64,000 nt of DNA from Heloderma charlesbogerti (GCA_026122225.1 JANEZZ010002877.1:1674001-1738000), one strand, 5' to 3'; counted from the stretch's first letter, positions 31,564 through 43,072 are shown. Made by a program: numbers and translations. The notes: generated from the letters alone by a model not told the origin.

Positions 31564-32403
31564 CTAAACCTCAACAGGAAGTGATCTGACCAAAGGGACA
31601 GATGTTAATTCCTCCACTTTCAGATCACCATCGTCCTGCCCAGTCGAGAAAACCAGATCAAGTGTGTGGCCTTTAATATGTGTTGGGCTGATGACATGTT
31701 GGGACAGCCCCATGGTTGTCATGGCGGCCATGAAGTCCTGAGCCGCCCCGGATACAGCGGCTTCGGCATGGAAGTTGAGATCCCCCAGGACCATCATCCT
31801 AGGGGTCCTCAACACCAAGTCCGAGACCACCTCCATCAGCTCAGGCAGAGAGTCTGATGGGCAGCAGGGTGGGCGGTACACCAACAGAATCCCTAATCTG
31901 TCCCAGGTACCCAACACAAGGTACAAGCACTCAAGATCTGCACTCGAATGAGCAGGAAGCCTAGAGAGAGGGATTGAATTCCTATAGACCACGGCAACCC
32001 CCCCTTCCCGACCCTCGAGTCGGTGTTGGTGCTGCACTGTGTACCCAGGAGGGCACAGCTGGGAGAGAGTAACCCCCCCCCCCAGTTCCCCTGCCCAGGT
32101 CTCAGTAATACATACCAGGTCAGCCCCCTCATCCACAATCAAATCATGGATGAGGGAGATTTTATTTTGGACCGACTTGGCATTCAGTAGCAGCACCACC
32201 AGACCCGAGGGCAAACTGGTGAGGCTGCCAGGAACCATCGGGCTGGGGGAAGAACCAGAAGAGATAGCCATAAGGTGTCTAGCCCCTGTTCTCCTCAGCT
32301 GGCCTGCTAATCCCCCAACGCCATACCTCCCCCTACCCATGCCCACATTTATGGTGGCACCTCCCTGACCACCTGAGTTGCTCAATGGACTTCCCAGGCA
32401 CAT
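31564..32403 (-). pseudogene. L2 apurinic-type endonuclease domain
   Basis: Open frame of 279 codons. Visible endonuclease motifs: LLLNAKSVQNKISLIHDLI, DLVCITETW (catalytic Glu), GGVAVVYRNSIPL, LVYRPP, MVLGDLNFH (Asp and Asn of the GDxN motif), HTLDLVFS. This domain nicks target DNA to prime retrotransposition. The final SDH-type motif is not seen, since the frame shifts before it. The Met near 32403 need not be the native start. Confidence 0.85.
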
Positions 32404-32560
32404 ATTAAAATGTTCAGATGTAAAATATAAAGCAGTATAAAAGAATATAAAAGGGTGCAGCAGCTAAGAAGGAGCAGATAAGATCTGCATTTGCCCCTTT
32501 CTTCCTGGTCTTTAAAGCTGCTGCCCTCTGCTGCTGCTATTTGCTGCTAGTATCTCTGGT

Positions 32561-33005
32561 TGCTGGTATCTCTGGAGAGGCGGTGGGTAGGTCTTCATAT
32601 GCTCCTCCATGCTTCTCCAAGTGCGACGCTAAGTGATCCACCTGGTGCAGCTGGTCCTCTCCCCCACAAGCTCCTTCCCAGTAGCCTGTGGCAGCCCCGC
32701 CTAAGTACCTGTCTGGCAGGGGCAGTGACAGGCTCAGGGTCCACCTGGTGCAGCTGGTCCTCTTCCCCACAGCTCCTTCCTGAGTAGCCTCCGTAAGTGT
32801 GTTTATGGTCACAGGTAAGTGTGTTTATGATCACAAGATTACTTGGGAGCAAGCCCTACTTTCTTCACTGGAGCTTACTCGCAAGTAATTGAGTATAGGA
32901 TTGTAGCCCACTGAGCTCAATGGGGCATGCTCCCCTGTATGTGGGCATGGTAATCTAGGCTTAATTTCTAAGTTTTAAGAATTGCCTTGATGGGTCATCT
33001 TCATT
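32561..33005. repeat. L2 5' UTR-like sequence with a duplicated 40-bp segment
   Basis: CCACCTGGTGCAGCTGGTCC followed by TCT..CCCCCACA.GCTCCTTCC occurs at 32638 and 32741, spacing 103 bp. A second small repeat, AAGTGTGTTTATG(G/A)TCACA, occurs at 32795 and 32817. These could be promoter-like 5' UTR repeats of the L2, or simple duplications. The remaining bases to 33005 are unassigned. Confidence 0.45.
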
Positions 33006-33473
33006 AAAAGACATCCCAGTCCGGCACCTGCGGTCCTTTGAGGGCTATCTGCTGCGGCTGCCTAATGTGAGACTGGCAGCCACACACAACAGGACCTTTT
33101 CCTTTGCCGCCCCTCAGTTGTGGAATGACCTGCTGGTTGAAATGCACCTGCTGACCTCTTTGAAGGTCTTTAGGCAGGAATTAAAGGCTCTATTATTCTG
33201 GCAGACCTCCCCGTTTTAGAACTCTTGTTCCTTTGGCTGACTTGTATACTGTTTTTAAGCTCCGTTCTTTCATTATTGGATTTTTTAAAAATTGTTTTTA
33301 GTTCAAAGTTGTTTTTAGTTATAGGTTGTTTGTATATACTGTCTGTATGCTTTTATGTAAATGGTTTTTAAACTTCATATATTGTATTTTAATGTTTTAA
33401 CTTTTGTAAACTGCCCAGAGAGCTTTGACTATGGGGCGGTATAGACATAATAATAATAATAATAATAATAATA
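33006..33473 (+). mobile_element. L2-clade LINE 3' end, plus strand
   Basis: 33014-33219 encodes RHLRSFEGYLLRLPNVRLAA, RTFSFAAPQLWNDLLVEMHL and FRQELKALLFWQTSPF then a stop: the L2 C-terminus. The 3' UTR contains CTGCCCAGAGAGCTTTGACT and ends in (TAA)n at 33448-33472. Head-to-head with the minus-strand L2 at 29163-32560. Confidence 0.85.
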
Positions 33474-33944
33474 GATTCTTGGAGTTTAGATAACATTCCA
33501 GTCCTTTTATAATTTAGTTCCCAAGAAACTTCGGTTCCAACCACTGGTGTAGTAGAAAATGTTGAAGTGCAGGTGCTCATAACGACAGTCGTCATAGCCA
33601 CCCCCTCCGACCGCCCAAGGGGGGGTCCAATAATGCAGGCGGAATAATTTCATCTCCACCAAGAGCTTTTGTAAAGCTAATGGGTCTTAATTAGCCATTC
33701 ATGACCAAACTACCCCAAAATACTTTACATTACAGTAGGGAACAGTATATTGTTGCTGGGAAAATTCATTCTCCCCCAGCTACTGTGAGAATTGCAGCTC
33801 GCTCAGAGGAAACATCAAATTTTGATGGGTTGGGGGGTGGCACATGCACTACGTCCCCGCGAGCCCTGGATCTACTACACCACCAGTTCAAACCACTGTG
33901 CCTTGTTGTCTAACGTGATCCTCATGGCAGCATTAAAGAATCTT
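33474..33944. other. unassigned sequence
   Basis: No feature recognised. Confidence 0.4.
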
Positions 33945-34320
33945 GCTTGCCCGGCTCGCCATGGTGAGCAGTCAGCCTGGCCCTGGCGAGCGAGATGAGT
34001 CCGAGGCTCCCTCCCAAAGTTGGAGCAACTGAGTGGCTGGGATGGTTCCCTTTTCCTCCCCACCCCAAACATGGGTGGAAGCCTGCCGTTTGTTTAATCT
34101 CTGAACTTGATAGCTGCAAGCAGAGAGCGAAAGCAAACCTCCGCCCTCCCTCTCCGGCTCCAAACTGGAAGGGGATTGCACAGGTGCGTTGGCGTGTCCC
34201 AGCGCTTTCCGGGAGGCTGGAGCTCCAGTGGCAGGCAGAAGGACAAGTTGAGAAACCCTGTACATCTCCATGGCCCCTCACAATTCTGAGCAAGAGAGGG
34301 ACAGTGGAGACATATCTGTA
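33945..34320. repeat. unclassified interspersed repeat, copy 1
   Basis: Shares blocks with 44505-44860 in the same order: CCATGGTGAGCAGT..., GAGGCTCC..TCCCAAAGTTGGAGCAACT..., AACATGGGTGGAAG, TTGATAGCTGCAAGCAGAGA, CTCTCCGGCTCCAA, GGAGCTCCAGTGGCAGGCAG. Roughly 70% alike by eye. No ORF conserved in both. The homology may extend to 34680-35000 versus 44850-44926. Confidence 0.6.
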
Positions 34321-35335
34321 ATTGCTGGAGGATGGGGAGCAACTGGCATCAGGCTTCCGTCTGACCTAAGCCCAGGGGAGATCTCTTTGGAGGAGGAGGA
34401 GGAGTGGGATTCCTCAGCAAACCCCACTCCCACAGAAGACATGAAGCAACCTGAGTCCCTTTGCAGGGCTGCCTCTCTTGAGCCCCTTTGATCCCATCCC
34501 AAGCCCTGCCGGGGTTCCTGACCCTTCCTTCGTCCCACGGCTCTGCGGACCACTGGTGGCTTCAAACCAGCTGGGGTGCACAGTTGCCGTTGGAGGGCCT
34601 GCCTGGCCAGCAGAAGACCCTTTTGCCCTGGGCTTACTCAGGAGGAAGGGTCTATTTGGGAGCAAGGGACGCCTTGTGTGGAGGAAGATCCAGCTGTAGC
34701 CAGCAAAGAAGCAGGCCCAGCTGCCGCTGGTGAATTAGGGACAGACGTATGTAAGTCCCCAGTCTCTTCCCAGACCTTTTCTGGCTGAACAGCTCCCATG
34801 CTCCAGACAATTGCCCAACAAGTGCAGAGGCAGAGAAAGCCCGCAAGTCTCCACCACCCCTTGCCATCTCCCGACTGGAGAGGGACGGGAGGCGCTGAGG
34901 CTTGTCTGCACCTGCTAGGTGGTTGGAGCTCCAGCTGCCTGGTACAGAAAGCCCGCTTGGCTTTGCTGCCCCTCGCCAGCTCTAAGCTAGCCTTGGAGCT
35001 TCCTTTATTATCACTTTTACAGCCATTGCTGGAATGCGTGGCAATGCTTGCCCCTCTGCATCTTTTCATCAGTCTGTGTTCCTCCACCTGCTGTGTGCAA
35101 CATCTGGGGCCATACTGGCTGCAGCAGGTGGAGAATGGAGGAAAACCAATGGACAGGGTAGAGTACAATGTGGCTGCCTCATCTCCTGATTCCACTGTGA
35201 GTCAGTAGAATCACAGTAGAATCCACTAGGAATCTCTGGGTTGTGACTTGGTGGGGCTACGACTGAACGTTACTGATTTCTCAAACCTTACTTCCTATGG
35301 AAACTTGGCCACAGCACCTAGTGCCCCTTCTTGCA
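34321..35335. other. continuation of repeat-like sequence, unassigned
   Basis: Contains further similarity to the repeat at 44505-44926 (GAGGCTTGTCTGCACCTGCT, TTGGAGCTCCAGCTGCC). Moderately GC-rich, with overlapping frames on both strands lacking homology. Not taken as genes. Confidence 0.4.
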
Positions 35336-35340
35336 ATAAG

Positions 35341-35876
35341 TGTCAGGGTGGACACTGAGCCCACAGAATCCCAGAGTAGTTCTGATTCTGAGGAAGAGCA
35401 GTCGCTCCTGGGAGAGGAGCGCGCTCATCCTTCCCAGGGCCAACAGCTGACAGAGATTCCTCCCACCGGCATTCCTAGCATAGATAGTCCTGGGAGTGAC
35501 AGAGCGCGGGAAGCAGACTTGCTGGATGCGCGATGCTGACGCAGGGAGCGGCGCCAAATGGAGAGCGCGGAAAGGAGGCGTAGTGCCTGGTTGGCGCGCA
35601 AACAATGGTTGCGCCCAGAGGATCCAAGGGAAAAGGGGAGGGACTCTCCCTAGCCCATAAGTTCAGGGTCTGCCAGTGATTCCCTTTCAAACGGGGACCA
35701 ACTGTTCCAACTTAGGGCATAGGCACTCTGCTGCTCATATCTAGTTGCTAACGGTAGAGTTGTTAAGTTGTAAAAGAGGAATAAAGCTTTGAAAAGAATC
35801 CCTTTGTCTGTGTCTGGACTTAGCTACTGGATTAGACTGAGAGAGGCCTCCAAGGCGCCCTTGACAATAAGGTTAT
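35341..35876 (+). mobile_element. solo LTR, copy 2 (536 bp)
   Basis: Starts TGTCAGGGTGGACACTGAGC, ends AAGGCGCCCTTGACA. ATAAG duplicated perfectly (35336-35340 and 35877-35881). Poly(A) signal AATAAA at 35780-35785. The same family as copy 1 at 24949-25478, opposite orientation. A 5-bp duplication fits Gypsy-type or some ERV groups; without an internal region I cannot choose. Confidence 0.92.
35342..35650 (+). pseudogene. open frame in solo LTR copy 2, with stop
   Basis: Reads VRVDTEPTESQSSSDSEEEQ and onward parallel to the frame in copy 1. A TGA at about 35537 (codon that is AGA in copy 1) and one in-frame 3-base length difference are seen. The end GRDSP and TAG is kept. Confidence 0.5.
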
Positions 35877-35965
35877 GAATGATAGGGACTGTTAAAAGAG
35901 CCCATTGCAAAGAACGGGATGGGCACATTGGGAAACTCTTGGGTAATTATGCCAGATTATACTGT
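35877..35965. other. unassigned
   Basis: Short spacer after the LTR duplication. Confidence 0.4.
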
Positions 35966-36095
35966 CTTCCCCAACCTGGTGCCCCCTAGATGTTTTGGAC
36001 TAGAACTCCCAGCATTTCCAACCATTGGCTATGCTGACTTAGGACGATGGGAGTTGAAGTCCAAAATATCTGGAGGGCACCAATTTGGGGAAGGG
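35966..36095. mobile_element. 130-bp foldback, CTTCCCCAACCTGGTGCC family (copy 1)
   Basis: Left arm CTTCCCCAACCTGGTGCCCC...AGATGTTTTGGACTA; right arm TAGTCC-like GAAGTCCAAAATATCTGGAG...GGCACCAATTTGGGGAAG. Both arms pair into one long hairpin. Two more copies lie at 50297-50426 and 50723-50855. Confidence 0.8.
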
Positions 36096-37212
36096 TGAGA
36101 TAATGGGACCTGAAATTTGGCTTGGTCCTAATTGAGCTTTTCACATCATTGTTCCTTTATTCCTACCGTTTCATGGTCATGGTTGGAAATGGACAATTTT
36201 TATTTGCTTGAATATTAGATAAGCAAAGGCTCTGCAGCTAAGTACTATATAATTAAATCACTATTAGACATGGCATATTTTTAGAATTACAGGAAAGTGC
36301 ACAATTAAATTCCAATTAGTTTTTTTGTTATAAGTTGACAGAAACTTGAAAAAGTTGAATAGTCTGATAACATTAACATTTCTGATTTTATTATCTGAGA
36401 TACTACATTTGTCAGTATAGAGAATGTAAAAAGTAAAAAGTGTAAACAAACAACACATTTTTTTCTTAAAAGAGGGGCAGGATCCAATGTTACAAGAGTG
36501 GACTTACACTTGAGTGTCAGACTTTCTCCTCTACCCCTCCCTGCAGCCTCCACACCCTCTCAGTATCTGCTTGAGATGGTCCCCTAATCCTATGGAGCAG
36601 ATTTTGAGGGTGCATGGGGCGGGGTACAGAAGAGAGGGAGCTGTCCCTCTCCCCATTCCACTGATGGAAGCAGTTCAGTCAGCAGAAGGTGGTGAAGTTG
36701 GCCCAGGGGCTATCTATATGGCAGAAATGACATTTGAGTGCCAAGTTCTCACTGCGAGTTTCTTGGATTTACAATCCCAGTCTCCAGCAGGAAAACAGGC
36801 TGTGCTAAGGGCATGCTGTCTCCACTGTTGTCTCCACTGTTTCTCCTTGTCCATCCTTACTGGAAACTAACGTCTGTGCTGTATTTCTGCATTGGGTTAG
36901 AATTCAGCTAGATTTGAGAGTTTAAAAAAGAATTAAAATAATCTTTACAACTGGTTCAAAATGTGAAAAGCTGGATTGAGTGCGTTTGTGTTAGTGATTG
37001 TGTTTGGATTATTCAGCTATGAACTACACCAAAAATGAAACACAGTCTTATAGTCAGAAGAGATTGCAACTTCAAGAGAATGACAGGCTGTCCCAAAGAG
37101 CTGTCTATCTCTGCTAGACTCTCGAGACTTTGGAATTCGTGATATGAAGACATAGTGCATCTTGAGTGCTAGGTGTTGTGCCAATGGATGAAATATTGCC
37201 ACTTGCTGTTTA
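36096..37212. other. unassigned sequence
   Basis: The plus-strand frame at 36514-36870 and others have no homology by eye. No repeat boundary recognised. Confidence 0.4.
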
Positions 37213-38262
37213 GGGTTGATTTTATTTAAATCAAATTGATTTAAATCATGATTTAAATTACTTCTTTGAAGGGCTCAGTTTTAATTATTTAAATCACAGT
37301 TTAAATCACCAGTGAGGAAGATTCTATTTAATCATATTTTTTTTAGTAGAAGTATATTATTGTTTAATATAGTCTTAATACATATTCTGAGATGTAGGTT
37401 TCATTAGAAGGTAGGCACACACTAAGCAATTATTTTGAATTGTTTTGAGATTCTCATAAAAATACTTTTAATTTTTTAAAAATTAATATTTTTTTAAAAA
37501 ATTAAAAATTATCAAATGATGATAATTTGATCATTTTAGTACTAAAGCAGAATGACCTTGTGAAGTTGTTCAGGAGATGAACCAGCTCCAACTGTTCAAT
37601 TAATCATGATATTTTTGTCATAGAATCATAGAATAGTAGGATTGGAAGACCATCGAATCCAACCCCCTGCTCACTGCAGGAATCCAAGTCAGAGTATCCC
37701 TGACAGATGGTTGTCACCACCACCAAACAGGGTTTTAAACTGTATTAATAAGATTGTTTATTCTTAAGTTAGTTTTCTTCTTCAACAAACAACATCATTA
37801 ACAAAACACGCACATGGATTTTTGTGGAGGATACATGCAGCAGAAGTTTCCTCAGGAGTGAGGACTGAATGAATATGTTCTGTTCACTTTTGGTTTCACT
37901 TTCAAATCCCCTCCCTTGTATTTATATCTAAATTCCTCCTTGTTCAGATCTACTCCATCTCCCGAAATTCTCTGTTCATTGACCTTCCCTATCTTTGCAC
38001 TTCGAGAGAGGCAAGGCCTTGAGAGAGAGACTTCACCCGCAGTACAGAATAGGACTGATCAGGTTATCTCCTATCTCCATAAAATGCTGTTAACATATTC
38101 ATAGAATATAATTAGAAGTTATATAATTAGTATTAGTGATGATATCTTTGACCTAGGCTCTTTTTTTTACCAGTTGTTTTAAGAAAATTTCAAAATCGGA
38201 TTTAAATAAAAACAATCGGATATTTTGATTAAAAAAAAATGATTTTTATCAACTCTGTTGCT
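37213..38262. mobile_element. AT-rich terminal-inverted-repeat element with nested CR1
   Basis: Left end GTTGATTTTATTTAAATCAA with repeated GATTTAAAT motifs. Right end ...AATGATTTTTATCAAC is its approximate inverse (also GGATTTAAATAAAAACAATC inside). No transposase. A CR1 3' end lies at 37620-37717. Family not assigned. Confidence 0.55.
37620..37717 (-). mobile_element. CR1 3' end fragment
   Basis: ATAGAATCATAGAATAGTAG and TCCAACCCCCTGCTCACTGC on the plus strand are the inverse of the CR1 3' terminus seen at 8600-8688. About 100 bp survives. Confidence 0.88.
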
Positions 38263-38980
38263 GGTTAAAACCAATGCTTTATACCCCAAAATAAAATGGG
38301 CACTTGACAGCCTGCAATTGAAATGTAATTGATGGGAGTTTTAAAAGTGACATCAAACATCACACAATATGCTAATACTGAATTGTTTACACAGGGGATG
38401 ATAAAGTTACAATGCACAAGTTGCTTTGTATGGAAGATTTTTTGAAAAACTTTTACAGGACTTGTGTAAAAGACTTAGATTTTAGCAATCTGTACCCTGC
38501 TGTTCTGCAATTTAATATCCAGGTCAGTCTGTGTAACTGATTATGAAAAGGCTCAGATTATTACTGTTATTGTAATGCAGTCACGATTTGAAAAAGGTCC
38601 CTAAACTATTCATTTTATGCTTTAAATAAAATACAAATGTGTTAATGTTAGAAGCCTAGAATACAATCGCTAGTCCACACTCAGCTTCAATTCGCATGAT
38701 CACCAAACCATATAATATTAGTTCTCCCTAGCCATTCTCCCTGCTCTTATGAATCTCCCCTTCCTTTCCTGGTTAGTAATAGTCCTATTTGAAGATTCCC
38801 TCCACACATTTGTAATTGCATGGGAGAGGAGCATGGGATCATGTCAAGTGCTGTCCACATGCGGGGAAACATTTTTAAAGGGGAGTCTGCTGTACACATG
38901 TAGGCATCCCCCGTGATTAGGAATGACCCTGCTGCATGCCAGGGCCAGCCCTGTTGCAGAGATCCAGTTACACTTTACAG
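38263..38980. other. unassigned sequence
   Basis: Nothing recognised. Confidence 0.4.
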
Positions 38981-39230
38981 CAAGGGTGCAGAACCGCAGG
39001 GCCATGGGCCAAATCCAGCCCTCTGGGATTTTCATGGTGGCCACACACCCTTTCCCCCACTCTAAAAGGATGCAATGCTTTGAAAGGCATAGTCACTGCC
39101 AGTGAGAGCTTTAACCTAAATATGCTGGTGTTTTAGCAAGTTTGGCCACATCCACCACTGCACGGTGGCTCCTGAGATGTTCTCGGAAATGACATTTGGC
39201 CCTCAGGCTGAAAGAGATTTGACGCCCCTG
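38981..39230. mobile_element. hAT-type MITE, diverged
   Basis: Ends CAAGGGTGCAGAACCGCAGG and CCCTCAGGCTGAAAGAGATT...CGCCCCTG are inverse. Flanks CTTTACAG and CATTACCA agree at only 5 of 8. Resembles the MITE at 20818-21119. Confidence 0.6.
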
Positions 39231-39723
39231 CATTACCACCTGCAAGTCAGATGCAACATGGGACCTGAAAAAGAGTCTAAAGACAGGAGGAGAGTTCATC
39301 TAAGCTGAAAAGCTAGCGGAGCCTTCAAGCAGGGCCTACTGCTTCCAAAATCTGTCAATTGAAGCTACCAGTGTAAAGGGTAGAATGCTTGACACCAGCA
39401 AATTGGCTCAAATTGTGCCATACCGCCTTTAACAGGAAGACCAAGCTCGAACAACCTTGGAGGTGACAGACTTATTCAAATTCCTCTGTTGAAAGACCTG
39501 GACAGCCAGCCCCTCCTGCTCCTCAAAATGCCTCTGGGGAGTTCTTCAGGTTTTATATACTGTGAGCCCTCTTGGGTAGACAATTCCAAGCAAAGGTAGC
39601 TTTCACTATTGGAAATTGCTGGGGGGCTCACAAGAGTTGCCACTTTACAACAATCTTCTAGTAAAAGATAGCTGCTAGGAAGGGAACTGTGAAAAGGCCT
39701 TTAATGTTGAGTGATCTAATATC
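39231..39723. other. unassigned sequence
   Basis: Nothing recognised. Confidence 0.4.
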
Positions 39724-39784
39724 AGAATCATAGAATAGTAGGGTTGGAAGGGGCCTATGGCCATTGAGTCCAACCCCCTATGCC
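39724..39784 (-). mobile_element. CR1 3' end fragment
   Basis: AGAATCATAGAATAGTAGGG and GAGTCCAACCCCCTA: the inverse of a CR1 3' terminus, only about 60 bp. Confidence 0.8.
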
Positions 39785-40642
39785 AGTTGATTACTCTTCA
39801 TATAAAGTATAGGGAGTAACACATATTCCCTTGCTGTCCCACCTGCTTATTGCTTACTTTCAATTATTCTTGCAAGAGTCACTCTGGCTCTCAGTCCAGT
39901 GTACCTGTATGCTTCTTCCCCTTCGTTTTACTAATGTTACAGCACGCCCAGGAGCTCATAAATTAAAATGCAAGCACAGCACTATATCATAGATACTCAT
40001 AATTAATCATAAAGGTCTCCAATTACTTATTATTTCAGCAGAACCTTCTGTGGTCACTGGTATTACCATTTGTTATTGGTACCTTATAGGAACAGGAAGA
40101 ATCTATGTACAATTTCTTATGAAAATGGTAGTTTTTCTTTTCATCTTTTGAAATGTTTTTATGGGGGTAAAACATAACTTGTGCTTTGTTGAAGGTATCT
40201 GATTGCTTGGTTTGCATGGCTATATATAAATAAAATAATAGGAAAATGACTGTCAGGTTCATGTGGCTCTCCGTCACCCCTGCCCTCTCTCGTCCTCTTG
40301 TGCACTGGCTTCAGTACTTCAGTCCTGGCTGTCTGCTTGCACTAGCAAGTGCAAAGGTAAAAATCTGTGATTTTAAACCAGAGTTCCCTGTTAAGTCTGA
40401 AACAGATAATTCTGGTTTAATGCTGAATTACTAAACAGGAACAAACCGTGGTTTCAGTATTTGGTTGATAAACTGACATTAAACCAGGCTTTCCCATTTT
40501 GGAAGTATTGGGAATTCTGGTTTAAATGGACTAGGAGTGAAGTGCCGAAGATGGAGCACAAAAGGAGGAGGTAAGAAGAGGGGCAAGGGAGGAGAAGACC
40601 TGCTTCTTTTTCCTGGATAACAAACTGGGATTATAAGGACTA
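39785..40642. other. unassigned sequence
   Basis: Nothing recognised. It ends at the TA target site of the Tc1 element. Confidence 0.4.
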
Positions 40643-42542
40643 CAGTCAGGGCCAGAGACATTGGAACAAGGATAACTGTTTTGGCAGTTGGCCTCCGTAC
40701 ACCACCACATTGAAGTTGAAAGGAAGCACACCCAGATGGGAGTGAAGTCAGGACTTTCAGCTGTAATTCAAGGGGTTGGACAAAAGTGGGGCACTAACCA
40801 TTCAGGAAGTACAGCCAGTGGCATACACACACACCCATCGTTGGTGGCTCATAAGTAATGGAACAAACCAACATCACTTCAAACTTAAGGGTTGCCTTTA
40901 ATAGCTGGATGAAAATCCTTTGCAGTCGATGACTGCCTGGTTCTGAGTGTTACATTTGCATTTGGTAGCTGTTCACTGGAACTCCCAACATGAGGTCCAA
41001 AGAGGTGTCCATGCAAGTGAAGGAGGCCATCATTAGCCTGAGGAAACAAAATAAACCCAGATGGGAGTGAAGTCAGGACTTTCAGCTGTAATTCAAGGGG
41101 CTTGACAAAAGTGGGGCACTAACCATTCAGGAAGTACAGCCAGTGGCATACACACACACCCATTGCTGGTGGCTCATAAGTTGACTCCCATGGACATGAC
41201 CAAATGCTGAGTTTCCTCCCTCGAGATGCTTTGCCAGACCTTTACTGCAGCTGCCTTCAGCTGCTGCTTGTTTGTGGGTCTTTCTGCCTTCAGTCTTGTC
41301 TTCAGTAAGTGAAAAGCATGCTCTATTGGGTGGAGATCAGGTGACTGACTTGGCCATTGAAGAGCATCCCACTTCTTTGTCTTGAGAAACTCTTGGATAG
41401 CTTTTGCTGTATGTTTTGGGTCATTATCCATCTGCAATATGAAGCAGCGTCCTATCAGTTTGGCAGCATTCGGCTGAATCTGAGCAGAAAGTAGAGCCCT
41501 ATACACTTCAGAATTCATCCTGCTGCTTTTATCAGCAGTCAGGTCATCAATAAACACCAGTGAACCGATTCCATTGGCAGCCGTACATGCCCATGCCATA
41601 ACACTGCCTCCACCATGTTTGACAGATGATGTGGTATGCTTTGGATCATGAGATGTTCCTTTCCTTCTCCATACTTTTCTCTTCCCATCCTTCTGGTACA
41701 AGTTAATCTTGGTTTCATCAGTCCAAAGAATCTTATTCCAGAACTGGGAAGGCTTTTTTAGGTGTTTGCTGGCAAAGGCTAATCTGGCCTTTCAGTTTTT
41801 GAGCGTTACCAGTGGTTTGCACCTTTTTGTGAAGCCTCTGTATTTACATTTATAAAGCCGTCTCTTGACTGTAGATGTTAACAATGACATGCCTACCTCC
41901 TCAAGAGTGTTCTTGACCTGGCTAGATGTTGTGAAAGGGTTCCTCTTCACCATGAGCAGAATTCTGTAGTCATCCACTTTAGTTGTCTTCTGTGGTCTTC
42001 CAGGCCTTTTGCTGTTGCTGAGCTTGCCAGTTAATTCCTTCTTTTTCAGGATGTTCCAAACTGTTGTGTTGGCCACTCCCACTGTTTTTGCTATCTCTCT
42101 GATGGGCTTATTTTGTTTCCTCAGCCTAATGATGACCTCCTTCACTCACATGGACACCTCTTTGGACCTCATGTTGGGAGTTCCAGTGAACAGCTACCAA
42201 ATGCAAATGTCACACTCAGAACCACCTCCAGGCCTTTTATCTGCTTGATTGGTCATGGGGTACCCAGGAAACAGGCCACACCTGACCATGCAGCTGCTTG
42301 TTAGCCATTCGTTCCATTACTTATGGGCCCCCAACGATGGGTGTGTGTGTATGCCACTGGCTGTACTTCCTGAATGGTTAGTGCCTCACTTTTGTCAAAC
42401 CCCTTGAATTACAGCTGAAAGTCCTGACCTCGCTCCCATCTGGATGTGTTTCCTTTCAACTTCAATGTAGTGGTGTGCAGAGGCCAACTGCCAAAGCAGT
42501 TATCCTTGCTCCAATATTTCTGGCCTTGACTGTATTTAAACT
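40643..42542 (-). mobile_element. Tc1-type transposon with rearranged end
   Basis: Begins CAGTCAGGGCCAGAGACATT and ends GGCCTTGACTG, flanked by TA on both sides (40641-40642, 42543-42544). Terminal inverted repeats are long, about 220 bp (40643-40862 and about 42320-42542). The transposase is on the minus strand. At the left side, 40863-41055 is an inverted copy of the transposon 5' region with the first codons, joined at 41056 to a second partial inverted repeat (41056-41180). Nearly full length but inactive. Confidence 0.92.
41174..42168 (-). pseudogene. Tc1-like transposase, broken by stops
   Basis: Minus strand. Helix-turn-helix DNA-binding part in LRKQNKPIREIAKTVGVANT and GRPQKTTKVDDYRILLMV. 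Catalytic core: WTDETKINLYQKDG (first Asp), FILQMDNDPKHTAKAIQEFL (second Asp), SPDLHPIEHAF (Glu). The spacing is D34E as in Tc1/mariner. The ATG start near 42168 is followed by a TGA at codon 9, and a second in-frame TGA lies near 41794. Both halves share one frame, so few mutations inactivate it. The enzyme would cut and paste at TA sites. Confidence 0.9.
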
Positions 42543-43072
42543 AGCACAGCATAAGGAAGATTTAAATTGGAGGCAGATTATAGAGGAGGATGCATGTTAG
42601 TATCTCTCTCTCTCTCTCTGCAGCAGTTTATCACTATGATATAAGAAACTGGAATTTGAGTATTACCTGTTTTAATCTGTAGCTGTACATTTTACAAACT
42701 TCAGTTTTAGCAATTCACTTCATTGAAAATTCACATATTAATGATCCTTGAAAATACACATGTGCCTAGGGCCCTACATCTGTCCTGTTCACTTACAAAG
42801 CAGGCAGGGATCTACTCTTTACATTAAAAGTGGTGGTGGTGGGAAACAAACCCTGTTCACCCTTCTGTACCTTAACCTCACTATGTTCCACCACTTTAAA
42901 CAGTTTTCTTCCAGCCTTTCTTTGGAAATGTGCCATTCTGGGAGAAAACTGCTTAAAGTGCAGCGAGGAAAGAGAATGGGTTTGGCTGCTTTCCCTCATG
43001 GCTAATGTAAAGAATAGACCTGTCCAGTCCCTGCTTCATATTTGGGCTTTCTTCACATGGACCTTTTATCCT
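42543..43072. other. unassigned sequence with a short (TC)n run
   Basis: TATCTCTCTCTCTCTCTCTG at 42601-42620 is a small microsatellite. Nothing else recognised. Confidence 0.5.

Larger units (their letters stand above)
29163..32560 (-). mobile_element. L2-clade LINE, nearly full length
   Basis: The 3' tail is (TATTTATTTATTTC) at 29166 with the CTCTCTGGGTGGTTCACAAA signature. Coding remnants on the minus strand run from an AP endonuclease (31564-32403) through a linker to reverse transcriptase (30908 down to about 29828) and a C-terminal domain (29397-29606). Upstream on the minus strand, about 32400-32850, is a presumed 5' UTR with a duplicated segment. The largest L2 in the window. Inactive through frameshifts and a changed RT catalytic motif. 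Confidence 0.85.

Noticed and set aside
34278..35208. Overlapping ORFs of 70-185 codons on both strands
   Set aside because: No homology or frame preference; the region shares sequence with a noncoding repeat at 44505-44926.
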